Positions 6,361-15,266 of a stretch of 19,429 nucleotides of DNA are shown here, piece after piece. Within the stretch, counting starts at the first letter, position 1. Every line of letters begins with the position of its first letter. A program made the translations under genes and the position numbers. This DNA comes from Desulfurococcales archaeon ex4484_217_1 (GTDB lineage: Archaea; Thermoproteota; Thermoprotei_A; EX4484-217-1), in contig NJED01000021.1 of assembly GCA_002254745.1 (NCBI GenBank), positions 1 to 19,429 of the forward strand, in the 5' to 3' direction. Below the pieces are notes generated by a model. It was not told where the DNA came from and made no database searches. It saw only the letters and a list, made by a program, of their open reading frames with translations.

Positions 6361-7371
6361 TTGACAGTTCAGGTTATTGCTTCTGCACCTGGCAAGGTAA
6401 CGCTCTTTGGAGAACACGCAATAGTGTATGGTGAACCAGCAATAGTTACAGCTATTTCGCGAAGACTATATGTTAAAACCGCTCTTAGAAGCGATAAGAA
6501 CCTAAAGATATCTGCAATGGATCTAAAAATACCAGGTATTGTTTTAACATTCATTAGTGATACCGGCGAATTAACGTTAGAAACAGATTATGGAAGAGTT
6601 GTTTCAGCTGTTAGTTATATTAAGAAAGCTGTTGAACTGACGGCAAACTACGTTGGTGAAATGAAGGGAGCAAATATTGAAGTAAGGTCAACAATGCCTG
6701 TAGGTGCGGGCTTAGGTACAAGTGCTGCTGTAGCTGTTGCAACTGTAGCCTCGTATGCTTACGCACTAGGTTATGAGTTATCTCAAAGGGAAATAGCAAA
6801 ATTAGGTCATAGAACAGAACTCGAGGTTCAGGGCGCTGCGAGCCCTATGGATACATCAATAGCAACATATGGAGGAACATTATATATAAAACCGAGAACT
6901 GGTGAGCCAATAATAGAACACCTTAAACTAAAAAATGAATATCCAATTGTAATAGGTTATGTTGAAAGAAAAAGCACTACTAAAGAATTAGTAGCCAAGG
7001 TTAAACGTCTTAAGAGAAAAAGAGAAGAAATAATAAGTACAATAATCAGGTTAATAGGGAAAGTAACTGAAGAAGCAAAAAAAGCATTACTTAAAGGAAA
7101 TGTTGTAGAAGTCGGTGAACTAATGAACATAAACCATGGATTATTAGATGCTCTAGGCGTTTCAACTAAAGAACTAAATGACCTAGTATATGCCGCAAGA
7201 CAAGCAGGTGCTCTAGGATCAAAGCTTACAGGGGCAGGCGGTGGAGGCTGCATGATAGCATTGGCTCCGGGAAGAATAGCTGAAGTAAGTACGGCAATAA
7301 GTATTATTGGCGGAGCGCCGATGGATACGCAAATATCAGCTAAAGGAGTAACTGTTGAAATTCAAAAATAG
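6361..7371 (+). CDS. mvk: Mevalonate kinase
   Basis: This GHMP-family kinase phosphorylates mevalonate with ATP in the pathway to archaeal isoprenoid lipids. APGKVTLFGEHAIVYGEPA near the N-terminus is the family signature; PVGAGLGTSAAV (about 113-124) is the ATP-binding glycine loop; ASPMDTSIATYGG carries the expected catalytic aspartate; and GSKLTGAGGGGCMIA is the C-terminal GHMP motif. The length of about 336 residues is normal. TTG 6361 is preferred to TTG 6355 because the ggtg site at 6350-6353 lies seven bases before it and only one base before the other; both give the same signature. The gene follows the hypothetical protein in the same direction with almost no gap. The frame is intact. 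Confidence 0.93.
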   Translation: MTVQVIASAPGKVTLFGEHAIVYGEPAIVTAISRRLYVKTALRSDKNLKISAMDLKIPGIVLTFISDTGELTLETDYGRVVSAVSYIKKAVELTANYVGEMKGANIEVRSTMPVGAGLGTSAAVAVATVASYAYALGYELSQREIAKLGHRTELEVQGAASPMDTSIATYGGTLYIKPRTGEPIIEHLKLKNEYPIVIGYVERKSTTKELVAKVKRLKRKREEIISTIIRLIGKVTEEAKKALLKGNVVEVGELMNINHGLLDALGVSTKELNDLVYAARQAGALGSKLTGAGGGGCMIALAPGRIAEVSTAISIIGGAPMDTQISAKGVTVEIQK

Positions 7372-7429
7372 TCACTTTAGATAACACTTAAAACGTATTT
7401 TTCAACTAAATTCAAGTAGTGAAAATTGT

Positions 7430-8818
7430 ATGCCATTACCTATTGCTAAGTTTTTGAAGCAACATAAGGAGGAGCTGTTATTCGGTTTCGCTATTGTAAT
7501 GCTTATAGTTACAAGCTGGATAGCGTGGAACTACTATGATATAAAAGTGTTCATGGAGTGGGCTAAAATAGCTGAGAACAAAAATATCTTGAGTATATAC
7601 AGCGATGCAAGGAAGGCAGGCTACATGCCTTTAGTGCCAATAGTGTTCATATTAACATACATAATTTCCAAGGCACTTATAGCATTCATAATAAACTTAG
7701 CTAACATAGCGAGTTCAACATTCTACATAGACTTTATGAAACTACTTATGAGAATACCCTTAATGTTAGCTATAGCTCTAACAGGCTACATATTATACAA
7801 GAAAGAAGGATGGAAGGTAGCAAAGTGGTGGATTTTCGGAATACCTGTATGGATAGTTTATCTGGCATACCAGTTTGACCCGTTAATGGTATTATTTATG
7901 GTTTTAGGAGCTTATTCTTTCGTAGAGAGAAAATACGATAAAGCAGGCTTATTTTGGGGTCTAGGTACTGCCTTAAAATTTGTTCCTATAATTCTCGTCC
8001 CATTAGCGTTTAAGGTTCTTAGACATCGCAGAAAAGAATTAGGTAAATTTCTTCTATTCTTTATAACACCAATAATAGCTATCTCTTTACCATTTCTAAT
8101 ATACAATCCTGTGCTTATGATTAAGAAGGTTCTTGAATTCCATGCATCAAGATATCCGCAAATGTTATCATTATTTAATGTTCCCATGCTAATTTCTAAT
8201 TATGAATTTGCTTACGCGAACATCCTAAGCTGGATTTGGATACCTATCTTTATATTGATATATATTTTCATTTTAGTTAAAGCAGATATTAGGGAAGGAA
8301 ATAAGGAAGCTATATTCAAGGTTATAGGCTCCCTAGTTTTAGCCTTTATAATATTTAACAAAGTTCAAAACCCTCAATACATTCTATGGGCTTATCCCTT
8401 CATAACTTACACCTTAAGTAGAAAAGAGAAAAACATTTTCAAATACGTGCTGTTACTGGCTACGTTAACGGGTTCTCTCATATACCCATTATTATACTAT
8501 TTTCCACCTGCAGTGCTTGACGAAGAAATCATCATCGAGGAAGATATGACCCCATATAATGCTAAAGAGCTATTGTTAATGTCTTTTGAAGGTTCGGCAA
8601 AGTTCATAGTTGAAAATATTATTGCTTTCTTTAGAGTACGCTTTTACGAACTAATGGAGTACTTGTATACTCACTTTAATATTTTAGGTGCGCTTACTGT
8701 GCTTGTACACAATGTTTTACTAATTGTTCTTCTTTGCAACTTTATACCTAAGCCTATCACTACGTTACGACTAGATAGGCAAGTATTATTAAGGGTTTTG
8801 AAGAGGCTAAGAATGTAA
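7430..8818 (+). CDS. Polytopic GT-C type glycosyltransferase (GT87-like membrane protein)
   Basis: The 462-residue protein has roughly ten hydrophobic segments from residue 15 on, with a short cytoplasmic-like basic N-terminus (KFLKQHKEE). An acidic position after the first membrane helix (YYDIKVFMEW), ALKFVPIILVPLAFKVLRHR, and NPQYILWAYPF are features common to GT-C transferases such as the DUF2029/GT87 mannosyltransferases, which move sugars from polyprenyl-phosphate donors to acceptors outside the membrane. Donor and acceptor here are unknown. A less usual acidic loop (DEEIIIEED, near residues 364-372) precedes the last helices. The stop overlaps the ATG of glmS by one base (taATG), so the two are cotranscribed and coupled. 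This places the enzyme with amino-sugar supply and suggests surface glycan or N-glycan assembly, by inference. Confidence 0.75.
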   Translation: MPLPIAKFLKQHKEELLFGFAIVMLIVTSWIAWNYYDIKVFMEWAKIAENKNILSIYSDARKAGYMPLVPIVFILTYIISKALIAFIINLANIASSTFYIDFMKLLMRIPLMLAIALTGYILYKKEGWKVAKWWIFGIPVWIVYLAYQFDPLMVLFMVLGAYSFVERKYDKAGLFWGLGTALKFVPIILVPLAFKVLRHRRKELGKFLLFFITPIIAISLPFLIYNPVLMIKKVLEFHASRYPQMLSLFNVPMLISNYEFAYANILSWIWIPIFILIYIFILVKADIREGNKEAIFKVIGSLVLAFIIFNKVQNPQYILWAYPFITYTLSRKEKNIFKYVLLLATLTGSLIYPLLYYFPPAVLDEEIIIEEDMTPYNAKELLLMSFEGSAKFIVENIIAFFRVRFYELMEYLYTHFNILGALTVLVHNVLLIVLLCNFIPKPITTLRLDRQVLLRVLKRLRM

Positions 8819-10614
8819 TGTGCGGTATAGTTGGCGTTACTTGTTTACCTGGTAAACTGGAAAATCCTGCAAAAATAATACGGAAATGTCTTGAAAGATT
8901 AGAGTATAGAGGTTATGATAGCGTAGGGCTAGCTTCCATATTTAAAAATAGGATCATTGTTAGGAAAGGTAAGGGAAAAATACATGAAGTTCATAAGAAA
9001 CTGAATTTCGATGGTATGCCTGGCAATACTGTCATTGGCCATACCAGATGGGCTACGCACGGCGCACCAAGTGATAATAATGCCCACCCACATTTAGACT
9101 GTGGAAGTATGGTGGCAATAGTACATAATGGTATAATTAAAAACTATTTAGAATTAAAGGAGAAACTTATCCTTAAAGGACATATTTTCCGGAGTGAAAC
9201 AGATACTGAGGTAGTAGCTCATTTAATCGAAGAATATTTAAATGAGGGACTAGAACCCTATACTGCGTTTAAAAAGACCATAAAGGAAATTAAAGGTAGC
9301 TACGCTATAGCAGCAATACTTGTTTCAGAACCTGACAAAATATTTTTCGCTAAAAAAGATTCACCACTAATAATAGGTATTGGCGAAGGATACAACTTCG
9401 TAGCTAGTGATATTCCTGCTTTCCTAGATTATACTAGGAAAATAATTGTTGTTAGAGACTATGAAGTAGGCTATATAACGCCGACAAGGGTGTTCATTGA
9501 AGACTTATTTGAGGAAAAACCTGTCGACCTAAGCAGGAGATTTAGGATAATTAGCTGGACAGCTGAAATGGCTGCTAAAGCAGGTTACCCGCACTACATG
9601 TTGAAGGAAATACATGAACAACCAAGAGCTCTAAGAGAAACGATAAATGGTCTAAGCAGCGAAATATATGAAGCAGCTAAAATGGTGATTGAAGCAAGGA
9701 GAGTATTTATTGCTGCAGCTGGAACAAGTTTTCACGCAGGACTAGTATTAGACTATTATCTTAATAGCTTAGCAGGAATACCTTCCATACCCCTGATAGC
9801 TAGCGAATATAATAAATATTGTAAATCCGTTAAACCCGGAGACTTACTAATAGCTATTTCTCAAAGCGGGGAAACCATAGATACGCTCATGGCTGTTAGA
9901 GAGTTCAAGAAGAGAGAAGCAAAAATTTTAACGATATCCAACGTAATTGACAGCGCTATTCCTAGAGAAAGCCATTTAACAGTATATACGCGAGCCGGCC
10001 CGGAAATAGGTGTAGCAGCAACAAAAACGTTTACGACTCAAGTAGTTGTAGAGCTAGCGTTCATTAGGTAAAAATGAAATACGCGGTTTAAAAGCGCAAC
10101 TTGAACATGTGCCGAAGGTTGTCGAGAAAACTATAATGAAACATGAAGCATATGTTAACAGCATTGCTGAAACCATACAAAAAGCATGTACTACCTCGGT
10201 AGAGGGTTGGGAGTACCAATAGCTATGGAGGGTGCTCTGAAATTAAAAGAAATAGCTTATATACATGCCGAAGCATATCCTGCTGGAGAGAGTAAGCATG
10301 GTCCAATCGCATTAATCGAGAAGGATTTCCCAGTGCTCTTCATAGTTCTAAGCGATGAAAATAGTGAAAATATATTAGGAAACATAATGGAAATGAAAGC
10401 TAGAAACGCTTTAACCATAGGATTAATCCCAGAAGACTTTAAGAAATTCGAGGAAATTTTAGATTATAGCATTAAAATGCCCACACATAACTACATATTA
10501 GCACCAATAACATACACTCCTATTTTGCAATTGCTAGCATACTATACTGCAGTGAAAAGAGGTTATGACCCTGATAAGCCAAGAAACCTAGCTAAAACAG
10601 TGACTGTTGAATAA
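8818..10614 (+). CDS. glmS: Glucosamine-fructose-6-phosphate aminotransferase, with two compensating frame breaks
   Basis: GlmS makes glucosamine-6-phosphate from fructose-6-phosphate and glutamine. The N-terminus MCGIVGVTC exposes Cys2, the glutaminase nucleophile; HTRWATHGAPS and HNGIIKNY mark the Ntn domain; and the SIS domains carry AAGTSFHAGL, ISQSGETIDT, TKTFTTQ, YLGRGLGVPIAMEGALKLKEI and the C-terminal LAKTVTVE. The reading frame is broken twice. Frame 1 stops at TAA 10069-10071, but GlmS-like sequence continues in the next frame (GKNEIRGLKAQLEHVPKVVE), then returns to frame 1 at about 10186 (MYYLGRG). Overall length, 598 codons, is exactly what an intact gene would give. One more A in the A5 run near 10176-10180 would restore IQKSMYYLG. 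Two single-base errors or mutations, plus one and minus one, fit best. The gene starts one base inside the GT-C gene and precedes glmU by 12 bp. Confidence 0.9.
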
Positions 10615-10626
10615 GGGTGAATATTA

Positions 10627-11841
10627 ATGTTCCATTATAGATTAAAAGCCGTAGTATTAGCTGGGGGGAAGGGGGAGAGACTTAAACCATTAACTGATTG
10701 TGTACCTAAGTCTATGGTCAGAATAGTAGGTAAGCCTGTTATAGACTATGTTCTTGAAGGTCTGAGAAAATTACCATTAGATGAAGTGATAATCGTTCTA
10801 TCTCACAGAAAACTAGCAAAGTACGTTGAAGATAAATGGAGCAATATAATGCCCTTAACGATAGTTTACCAGAGGGGTGAGGGTATTGAAAGCGCCATAC
10901 TTACTGCTAAGGAACTTTTAGGTAAACAAATGTTCATACTTGCCTATGGAGATATAGTAATTAGCCCCAAAGCATACGTAAGAACTTTAGAAACGCATAT
11001 TAACAGTGGAGCCGATGCTTCAATACTTCTCTCACCTAAACTAGATGTTGAATCATATGGCATAGCGTACGTTAGCGAAAATAAAATAGTGAATGTTAAG
11101 GAAAAACCTCTACCGGAAAAAGCAGAAAGTACTTTGGCAATAGCGGGAATTTTCGTTTTACCACCAACGTTTCTTGACTATGTAGAAGAAAATAGCTTCA
11201 CAGATGCTCTCAATATATTAGCTGAAAAAACTACCATGGCGCCATGTTTTTGGGAGGATTGGTGGGTTGATATAGGCTATCCTTGGGATATTTTAAAAGC
11301 CAACGAATATGTGCTTAAAGACTTAAAATATTCACAAATAAGCAGTAACGCTATGATATCGTCGAAAGCTGTAATTGAAGGCCCTGTAATAATAGACGAT
11401 AATGCTGAAATAAACCACTATGCTGTTATTAAAGGACCTGTTTATATAGGTAAAAATAGTTTTGTAGGAGATCACTGTTTAATACGAAAATACGCTTCAG
11501 TAGAGGAAAATACTATTGTAGGTGCGTTTAGCGAAGTAAAGTACTCCTCAATGCAGCCTAGTGTAACTGTAAGTTCCCACAGCTATGTAGGGGATAGTGT
11601 AATAGGGGAGTACAGTGTAATAGGGCCTCACACGGTAACGCTAAACATCCTACCAACAGGAGTAAAGGTTAGTAGACTTCATCCAATACGGATTAGAGGC
11701 AAAATGGTTACTAAACTAGGTGCTATCATTGGTTGTAACGTTTACATAGGCGCTAACAACGTACTTTATGCTGGCAGTGTTGTTGAATCAAATACTAGAA
11801 CAAGGCCTCACACTATTATTACTTATAGAGAAGCTTCATAA
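10627..11841 (+). CDS. glmU: Bifunctional sugar-1-phosphate nucleotidylyltransferase/acetyltransferase
   Basis: The 404-residue protein begins with a nucleotidyltransferase domain: AVVLAGGKGERLKPLTD is the nucleotide-binding loop, FILAYGDIVIS carries the metal-binding Asp, and WVDIGYPWDILKAN closes the domain near residue 225. It then has a left-handed beta-helix of hexapeptide repeats (VIEGPVIIDDNAEI, VYIGKNSFVGDH, SYVGDSVIGEYSVIG) and a tail like that of Sulfolobus tokodaii ST0452. Known members convert GlcN-1-P through GlcNAc-1-P to UDP-GlcNAc, and also act on glucose-1-P or galactosamine-1-P; the exact nucleotide preference cannot be read from sequence. ATG 10627 follows a clear gggtga ribosome-binding site. 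It is the last gene of the GT-C, glmS, glmU operon and meets the minus-strand winged-helix gene head-on after 4 bp. Confidence 0.88.
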   Translation: MFHYRLKAVVLAGGKGERLKPLTDCVPKSMVRIVGKPVIDYVLEGLRKLPLDEVIIVLSHRKLAKYVEDKWSNIMPLTIVYQRGEGIESAILTAKELLGKQMFILAYGDIVISPKAYVRTLETHINSGADASILLSPKLDVESYGIAYVSENKIVNVKEKPLPEKAESTLAIAGIFVLPPTFLDYVEENSFTDALNILAEKTTMAPCFWEDWWVDIGYPWDILKANEYVLKDLKYSQISSNAMISSKAVIEGPVIIDDNAEINHYAVIKGPVYIGKNSFVGDHCLIRKYASVEENTIVGAFSEVKYSSMQPSVTVSSHSYVGDSVIGEYSVIGPHTVTLNILPTGVKVSRLHPIRIRGKMVTKLGAIIGCNVYIGANNVLYAGSVVESNTRTRPHTIITYREAS

Positions 11842-11845
11842 TTAA

Positions 11846-12607
11846 CTAAGCTATTCTGTATTCGATACCTCTATGTAAATAGGCTAATCCTTCATCCATC
11901 ATAACCCTCAATAGCAACTTAAACTTCTCATCAAGAAGTTTAACTTCATCCTTAGATATGGGGAAGAGTTTCCTAAATTTATCATAAAACTCTTTATCAA
12001 CAACATACGATGATACTATAACCACCTTATTTTCTCTCACATAGTCTTCAATAGGTCTATTTGCTAAGCCCCTCGCCTTATTTATACTCAATATTTTTTC
12101 TGCACTTAGTAAACTTAGAAATTCATCTTCAACCTGTTTTCTCACCATATACTTTTTAGAGTACTTTAGGAATTCATTTAATTTGCTTTTTAACGTATCA
12201 AGGTTTCTGCTAAGTTTTTTACTTATAACCTCTAAATCTCTTATCTCTGTTTTTAAATTTTCCAAAACATTTTCTGCTTCCTCAATACGTCTTTCCATAG
12301 TACTTACTTTTTTCTCCAATATGCTTAGTTTTTCAGATAAGGTTTGAACAGCATCTTCCCTAACTTGCCTTAACACAATGTGTTTTCCCTCTTCTCTAAA
12401 AGACCTAAATTCTGCTCTATATGTGGCAGTGTAGCCTTTTTCTGTTCTCATAACTAATCCTTTTTCTCTTAACTTGTAAAGGGCTATTCTAACCCTATTA
12501 TAGCTGATACCGAGTGCCTCCGCTATCTCTCTAGGCTTAGATCCCGGATTTTCCTTAAGGAAATTAAGTACTAGTTCCTCGACGCTCAACACCATATTAC
12601 CAAACAT
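11846..12607 (-). CDS. Winged-helix protein with a long coiled coil, probable DNA-binding regulator
   Basis: Residues about 8-65 form a winged helix-turn-helix (VLNFLKENPGSKPREIAEAL, then NRVRIALYKLREKGLVMRT), typical of archaeal transcription factors. Residues about 85-150 are a heptad-rich coiled coil (VQTLSEKLSILEKKVSTMER onward). The C-terminal 100 residues are helical and of unknown type. The protein probably dimerises through the coiled coil. Its target is unknown; the divergent oxidoreductase gene and its own promoter are the natural candidates. ATG 12607 is given as the outer start. ATG 12595 is 27 bp from the centre of a TATA-like box, so a leaderless transcript starting there is equally possible and would drop only MFGN. 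No membrane or signal sequence is seen. Confidence 0.8.
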   Translation of the reverse strand: MFGNMVLSVEELVLNFLKENPGSKPREIAEALGISYNRVRIALYKLREKGLVMRTEKGYTATYRAEFRSFREEGKHIVLRQVREDAVQTLSEKLSILEKKVSTMERRIEEAENVLENLKTEIRDLEVISKKLSRNLDTLKSKLNEFLKYSKKYMVRKQVEDEFLSLLSAEKILSINKARGLANRPIEDYVRENKVVIVSSYVVDKEFYDKFRKLFPISKDEVKLLDEKFKLLLRVMMDEGLAYLHRGIEYRIA

Positions 12608-12615
12608 ATATTTAC

Positions 12616-12627
12616 TTTAAAATATAG
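12616..12627 (-). promoter_or_regulatory. TATA-like promoter of the winged-helix gene
   Basis: On the minus strand the sequence reads ctatattttaaa. Its centre is about 27 bp upstream of ATG 12595 and 15 bp upstream of ATG 12607. The first spacing matches the usual TATA-to-start distance in archaea and suggests leaderless initiation at 12595. The call is based on sequence pattern and distance only. Confidence 0.4.
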
Positions 12628-12673
12628 AAAAAGTATTCTGATCACATTACAGTAGTAGTTTCGGTGAACATGT

Positions 12674-13633
12674 ATGCTGAAAGTAGCGGTATTCGGCGTT
12701 GGCGGCTGGGGCGTAAACCATGTTAGAGTATTAAGAAGCTTATATGGGAGCCTGGTAAAGGACATCATTGTCGTCGATATTAATATTGATAGAGGAAAAT
12801 ACGTGTCAAAAATTTATGGGGCTAAATTCTACTCTTCCATAGAGAAGGCTTTAACAGTTGAAAGAGACATCGATGCTGCAATAATTTCTACACCAACTCC
12901 TCTACATTATGAACACGCTATAGCAGCTCTTAATAACGGCATTCATGTTTTAATAGAAAAACCCATGACGGACACCATAGATAAAGCATTGAAAGTGTAT
13001 GGTGAAGCAAAAAGTTTAGGATTGATTATAGCCGTAGGATTCATTATGAGATATCATCCCCTAGTAGATTATGTAACCAATAATATCATAAGAAGCAACG
13101 TTCTTGGAAAAATAATTACGGTCAACAGTAAGAGAACATCTCTATGGCCTAATAGACCATGGGATGTAGGTGTAGTTAAAGACTTAGCAATACATGATAT
13201 AGATTTACTCCACTACATTTTCAGAGAGAAAGCACGACAAGTTTACGCTAACATTGGGAGTTTGAGACATAGTTACTATGAAGACCATGCAGCAATGCTC
13301 ATAAACTATGAGACATACTCAGCAATATTTGAAGCAAACTGGATTACCCCGTATAAGATAAGATATTTGTCGTTAACAGGCGAAAATGCTGTAGTAAATG
13401 TTGACTTTGTAAGAAACGAACTTACTATACTTAGAGAGGACGGTATTTTAAAACCGAAAATAACGATGCAAGAACCGTTACTGCTTGAAGACAAAGACTT
13501 CTTAGAAGCAATAATTAGCAAAAAAGAGCCAAGAGCAACAGGAGTAGACGGTATAAGAGCCTTAGCGGTATGTGAAGCAATAATAAGATCAGCAAGGGAG
13601 GGAAAGATAGTAGAAGTAGAGTATCCCATATAA
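12674..13633 (+). CDS. Gfo/Idh/MocA family sugar-type oxidoreductase
   Basis: The N-terminal Rossmann domain begins KVAVFGVGGWGVNHVRVL, with a GxGxxG-type loop; the substrate-binding domain carries the family hallmark HVLIEKPMT and the helix motif KDLAIHDIDLLHYI, where Asp and His are usually catalytic. At 319 residues it has normal length. Members oxidise or reduce a sugar hydroxyl with NAD(P). In some archaea a member is UDP-GlcNAc 3-dehydrogenase. The nearby glmS, glmU and phosphomutase genes make a UDP-aminosugar substrate attractive, but this is inference from neighbours; other sugars are possible. ATG 12674 follows tcggtgaac, giving a ggtg site eight bases before. The gene is divergent from the winged-helix regulator with about 66 bp between starts. 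Confidence 0.85.
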   Translation: MLKVAVFGVGGWGVNHVRVLRSLYGSLVKDIIVVDINIDRGKYVSKIYGAKFYSSIEKALTVERDIDAAIISTPTPLHYEHAIAALNNGIHVLIEKPMTDTIDKALKVYGEAKSLGLIIAVGFIMRYHPLVDYVTNNIIRSNVLGKIITVNSKRTSLWPNRPWDVGVVKDLAIHDIDLLHYIFREKARQVYANIGSLRHSYYEDHAAMLINYETYSAIFEANWITPYKIRYLSLTGENAVVNVDFVRNELTILREDGILKPKITMQEPLLLEDKDFLEAIISKKEPRATGVDGIRALAVCEAIIRSAREGKIVEVEYPI

Positions 13634-13751
13634 GCTCAGCGCTTTGGCCCTATTACATCTGCTTTCGCTTCAACGCCTAAAGTATAAAACTATTCATCAT
13701 TGCGTATTCTCCATAGAAGCTATATCTTAATCCTGTGTTAAAACATTATCG

Positions 13752-14390
13752 GTGAGGGTTAAATCATTGCTTACAAGTAGTCATACATCAAGGATAAAGT
13801 TTATAGGAAGACACTTAATGGTGAAAGGCGAGTATGTTGATTTAATACTTAAAGGTGTAAAGAAAACCACTATAAGGCTTGGAATAATCAAGCCGAAATA
13901 CGATGAAGTAATAATACATGGCGGAGGAAAGCCCGTAGCTTTAGCGAAAATCATTAACGTCAAGTATAAGAAAGTGAAAGAACTAATAGATGATGATGCT
14001 AGGAAAGACGGATTCCCCTCGGTGAAAATGCTTCTTAAAGAACTTGAGAAAAGTTATGGTAAGATAAGCCCAAACGACGTAGTTACTATAATAGAGTTCA
14101 TAGTTACGAAGAAACTATCTAGTCTGGACGTAAGGGAACCATGGTTAGGGCTTAGACCTGTTGAAATAGCCAGGATAGCCCTAAGATACTGTAAAAACAT
14201 TCCTCAGGAGGAAAGAAAAATTCTTGAAGATCTCACGAGAACAGAGAGCATAAGAAAAACGGCGATGAAACTCTATGGTAGTATCAGCAGACGAAGGAAA
14301 ATACGTAAGGTTCTTAAAAAATACCTAGATATGCTTGTAAATAAAGGTGTAATTAGGGTTAAAGGCTATGATACCGAGAAGAATAATTGA
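13752..14390 (+). CDS. ASCH-domain (PUA-like) protein with a C-terminal helical/winged-helix region
   Basis: Residues about 15-120 match an ASCH domain: IGRHLMVKGEYVDLILKGVK, KTTIRLG, PVALAKIINVKYKKVKEL and the acidic DDDARKDGF followed by DVVTIIEF. ASCH folds are PUA-like and are thought to bind RNA; some are nucleases or act as coactivators. The C-terminal third is basic and helical (PVEIARIALRYCKNIPQEE, RRRKIRKVLKKYLDML, NKGVIRVKG) and resembles a winged helix, a fusion I cannot name. GTG 13752 is the outermost start. TTG 13767 lies about nine bases after the ggtgagg site and may be the real one. The cupin gene begins 23 bp before its end, so the two are probably translated together. Confidence 0.75.
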   Translation: MRVKSLLTSSHTSRIKFIGRHLMVKGEYVDLILKGVKKTTIRLGIIKPKYDEVIIHGGGKPVALAKIINVKYKKVKELIDDDARKDGFPSVKMLLKELEKSYGKISPNDVVTIIEFIVTKKLSSLDVREPWLGLRPVEIARIALRYCKNIPQEERKILEDLTRTESIRKTAMKLYGSISRRRKIRKVLKKYLDMLVNKGVIRVKGYDTEKNN

Positions 14391-14709
14391 CCAAGCAGCT
14401 AAGGTCTCCTTTTCAGGCGATTTCATCGTATTTGAACTTTATAGGAAATTTATTAAGAGAAAGAGAAGCTTAAGAATAAATTCAATAATCATTAAGCCAG
14501 GTAAGAAAATTGAGAGAAATATTGAGAGAAACTATGAACACATATACTATGTTGTTGAAGGCGTAGGTAAAGTCGAATGCCCCGAGTTAGGAAAAACTAT
14601 GCTTCTCGAACCTCTTTTACTCATGTATATTCCTGTAGCCCTAAAACATACAATAACAAACACTGGTACAACCAATTTACACATAATAGATCTTATATTA
14701 GTTGGGTGA
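14368..14709 (+). CDS. Small single-domain cupin protein
   Basis: The 113-residue product carries a conserved cupin barrel: IIIKPGKKIERNIERNYEHI forms the first motif region with a His, YYVVEGVGKVECPE matches the next strands, and LLMYIPVALKHTITNTGTTN contains the second motif with PxxxxHxxxN. Only some of the usual metal-binding His/Glu ligands are present (YEHIYYVVEG is a reduced HxH motif), so metal binding and catalysis are uncertain. Small stand-alone cupins include sugar isomerases, dioxygenases and ligand-binding proteins; nothing here chooses among them. It overlaps the ASCH gene by 23 bp and is followed by a gap of 68 bp before the zinc-ribbon gene, so it belongs to an operon-like run of small genes. 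Confidence 0.75.
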   Translation: MIPRRIIDQAAKVSFSGDFIVFELYRKFIKRKRSLRINSIIIKPGKKIERNIERNYEHIYYVVEGVGKVECPELGKTMLLEPLLLMYIPVALKHTITNTGTTNLHIIDLILVG

Positions 14710-14777
14710 TTCTTTGTTGAGGCGATAATACTAAAAACTAAACAAGCACTTAACTTTTAATCTATGAGGTTAATACG

Positions 14778-15260
14778 GTGCTAGCAACTCTTCATTCAAT
14801 ATTTGGCAGTATTAAGGAAAAAGTAAATGGTGTGAAAGCTAAGAATAGTCCAAATAAAGAAGCAAGAAAAGATATGGGCGCAATTAGCACTAAGCTCGAA
14901 GTTCCAAGTGTAAGTGCAGTGAGTTATGTAAAAATAGTAAACTCCTCTACTGAGTATTGCCCTCACTGCAGCTACCTCGGCGGCGGGGAGAAAACTGTTA
15001 ATATCTATGTTAGTATTGAAGGACCAATATATTTGAGTAAAGAGATTTCATCAAAAAACTTTAGGCCCATGGTAAAACTAACTAAAATACTAAAATGCTC
15101 TAAATGCGGCTTCATAAAGTATAGAAAGACTATGTACATGCCGCTTGAAACTATTGACATAATAGAGGACTTTCTACCGGAGGACTTAAGAAAAACGATA
15201 GATAATATAAAAACTACTACAGTAACTGTAGAGAAAATACTGAAGACATTCATAGGGTAG
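14778..15260 (+). CDS. Hypothetical protein with two CxxC pairs (zinc-ribbon-like)
   Basis: The 160-residue protein has a low-complexity basic N-terminus (residues 1-35, KVNGVKAKNSPNKEARKD) and then a domain with YCPHCSYLGGG near residue 60 and KCSKCGFIKY near residue 111. The two CxxC pairs are separated by about 48 residues and could share one zinc, as in many zinc ribbons. The C-terminus is helical (ETIDIIEDFLPEDLRKTIDNI). I recognise no family. GTG 14778 follows gaggt at a normal distance. The next small gene starts only 6 bp downstream and also encodes two CxxC pairs, so both are likely cotranscribed. Nucleic-acid binding or a role in a multisubunit complex is possible but unsupported. 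Confidence 0.7.
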   Translation: MLATLHSIFGSIKEKVNGVKAKNSPNKEARKDMGAISTKLEVPSVSAVSYVKIVNSSTEYCPHCSYLGGGEKTVNIYVSIEGPIYLSKEISSKNFRPMVKLTKILKCSKCGFIKYRKTMYMPLETIDIIEDFLPEDLRKTIDNIKTTTVTVEKILKTFIG

Positions 15261-15266
15261 TAGTGA

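Noticed and set aside
10060..10186. Programmed ribosomal frameshifting in glmS
   Set aside because: It would require two opposite shifts 110 nt apart with no clear slippery heptamer at the first; two indels are simpler, especially with other lesions in the window.
10186..10614. Separate short gene starting MYYLGRG
   Set aside because: It is the C-terminal SIS part of glmS, continuous with 8818-10071 through an intervening frame, with no ribosome-binding site of its own.
13634..13751. Possible second C/D box sRNA on the minus strand (atgatga at 13700-13694, ctga at 13639-13636)
   Set aside because: No canonical D' or C' box lies between them, and the guide lengths would be far outside the usual 9-12 nt, so the two boxes are probably chance.
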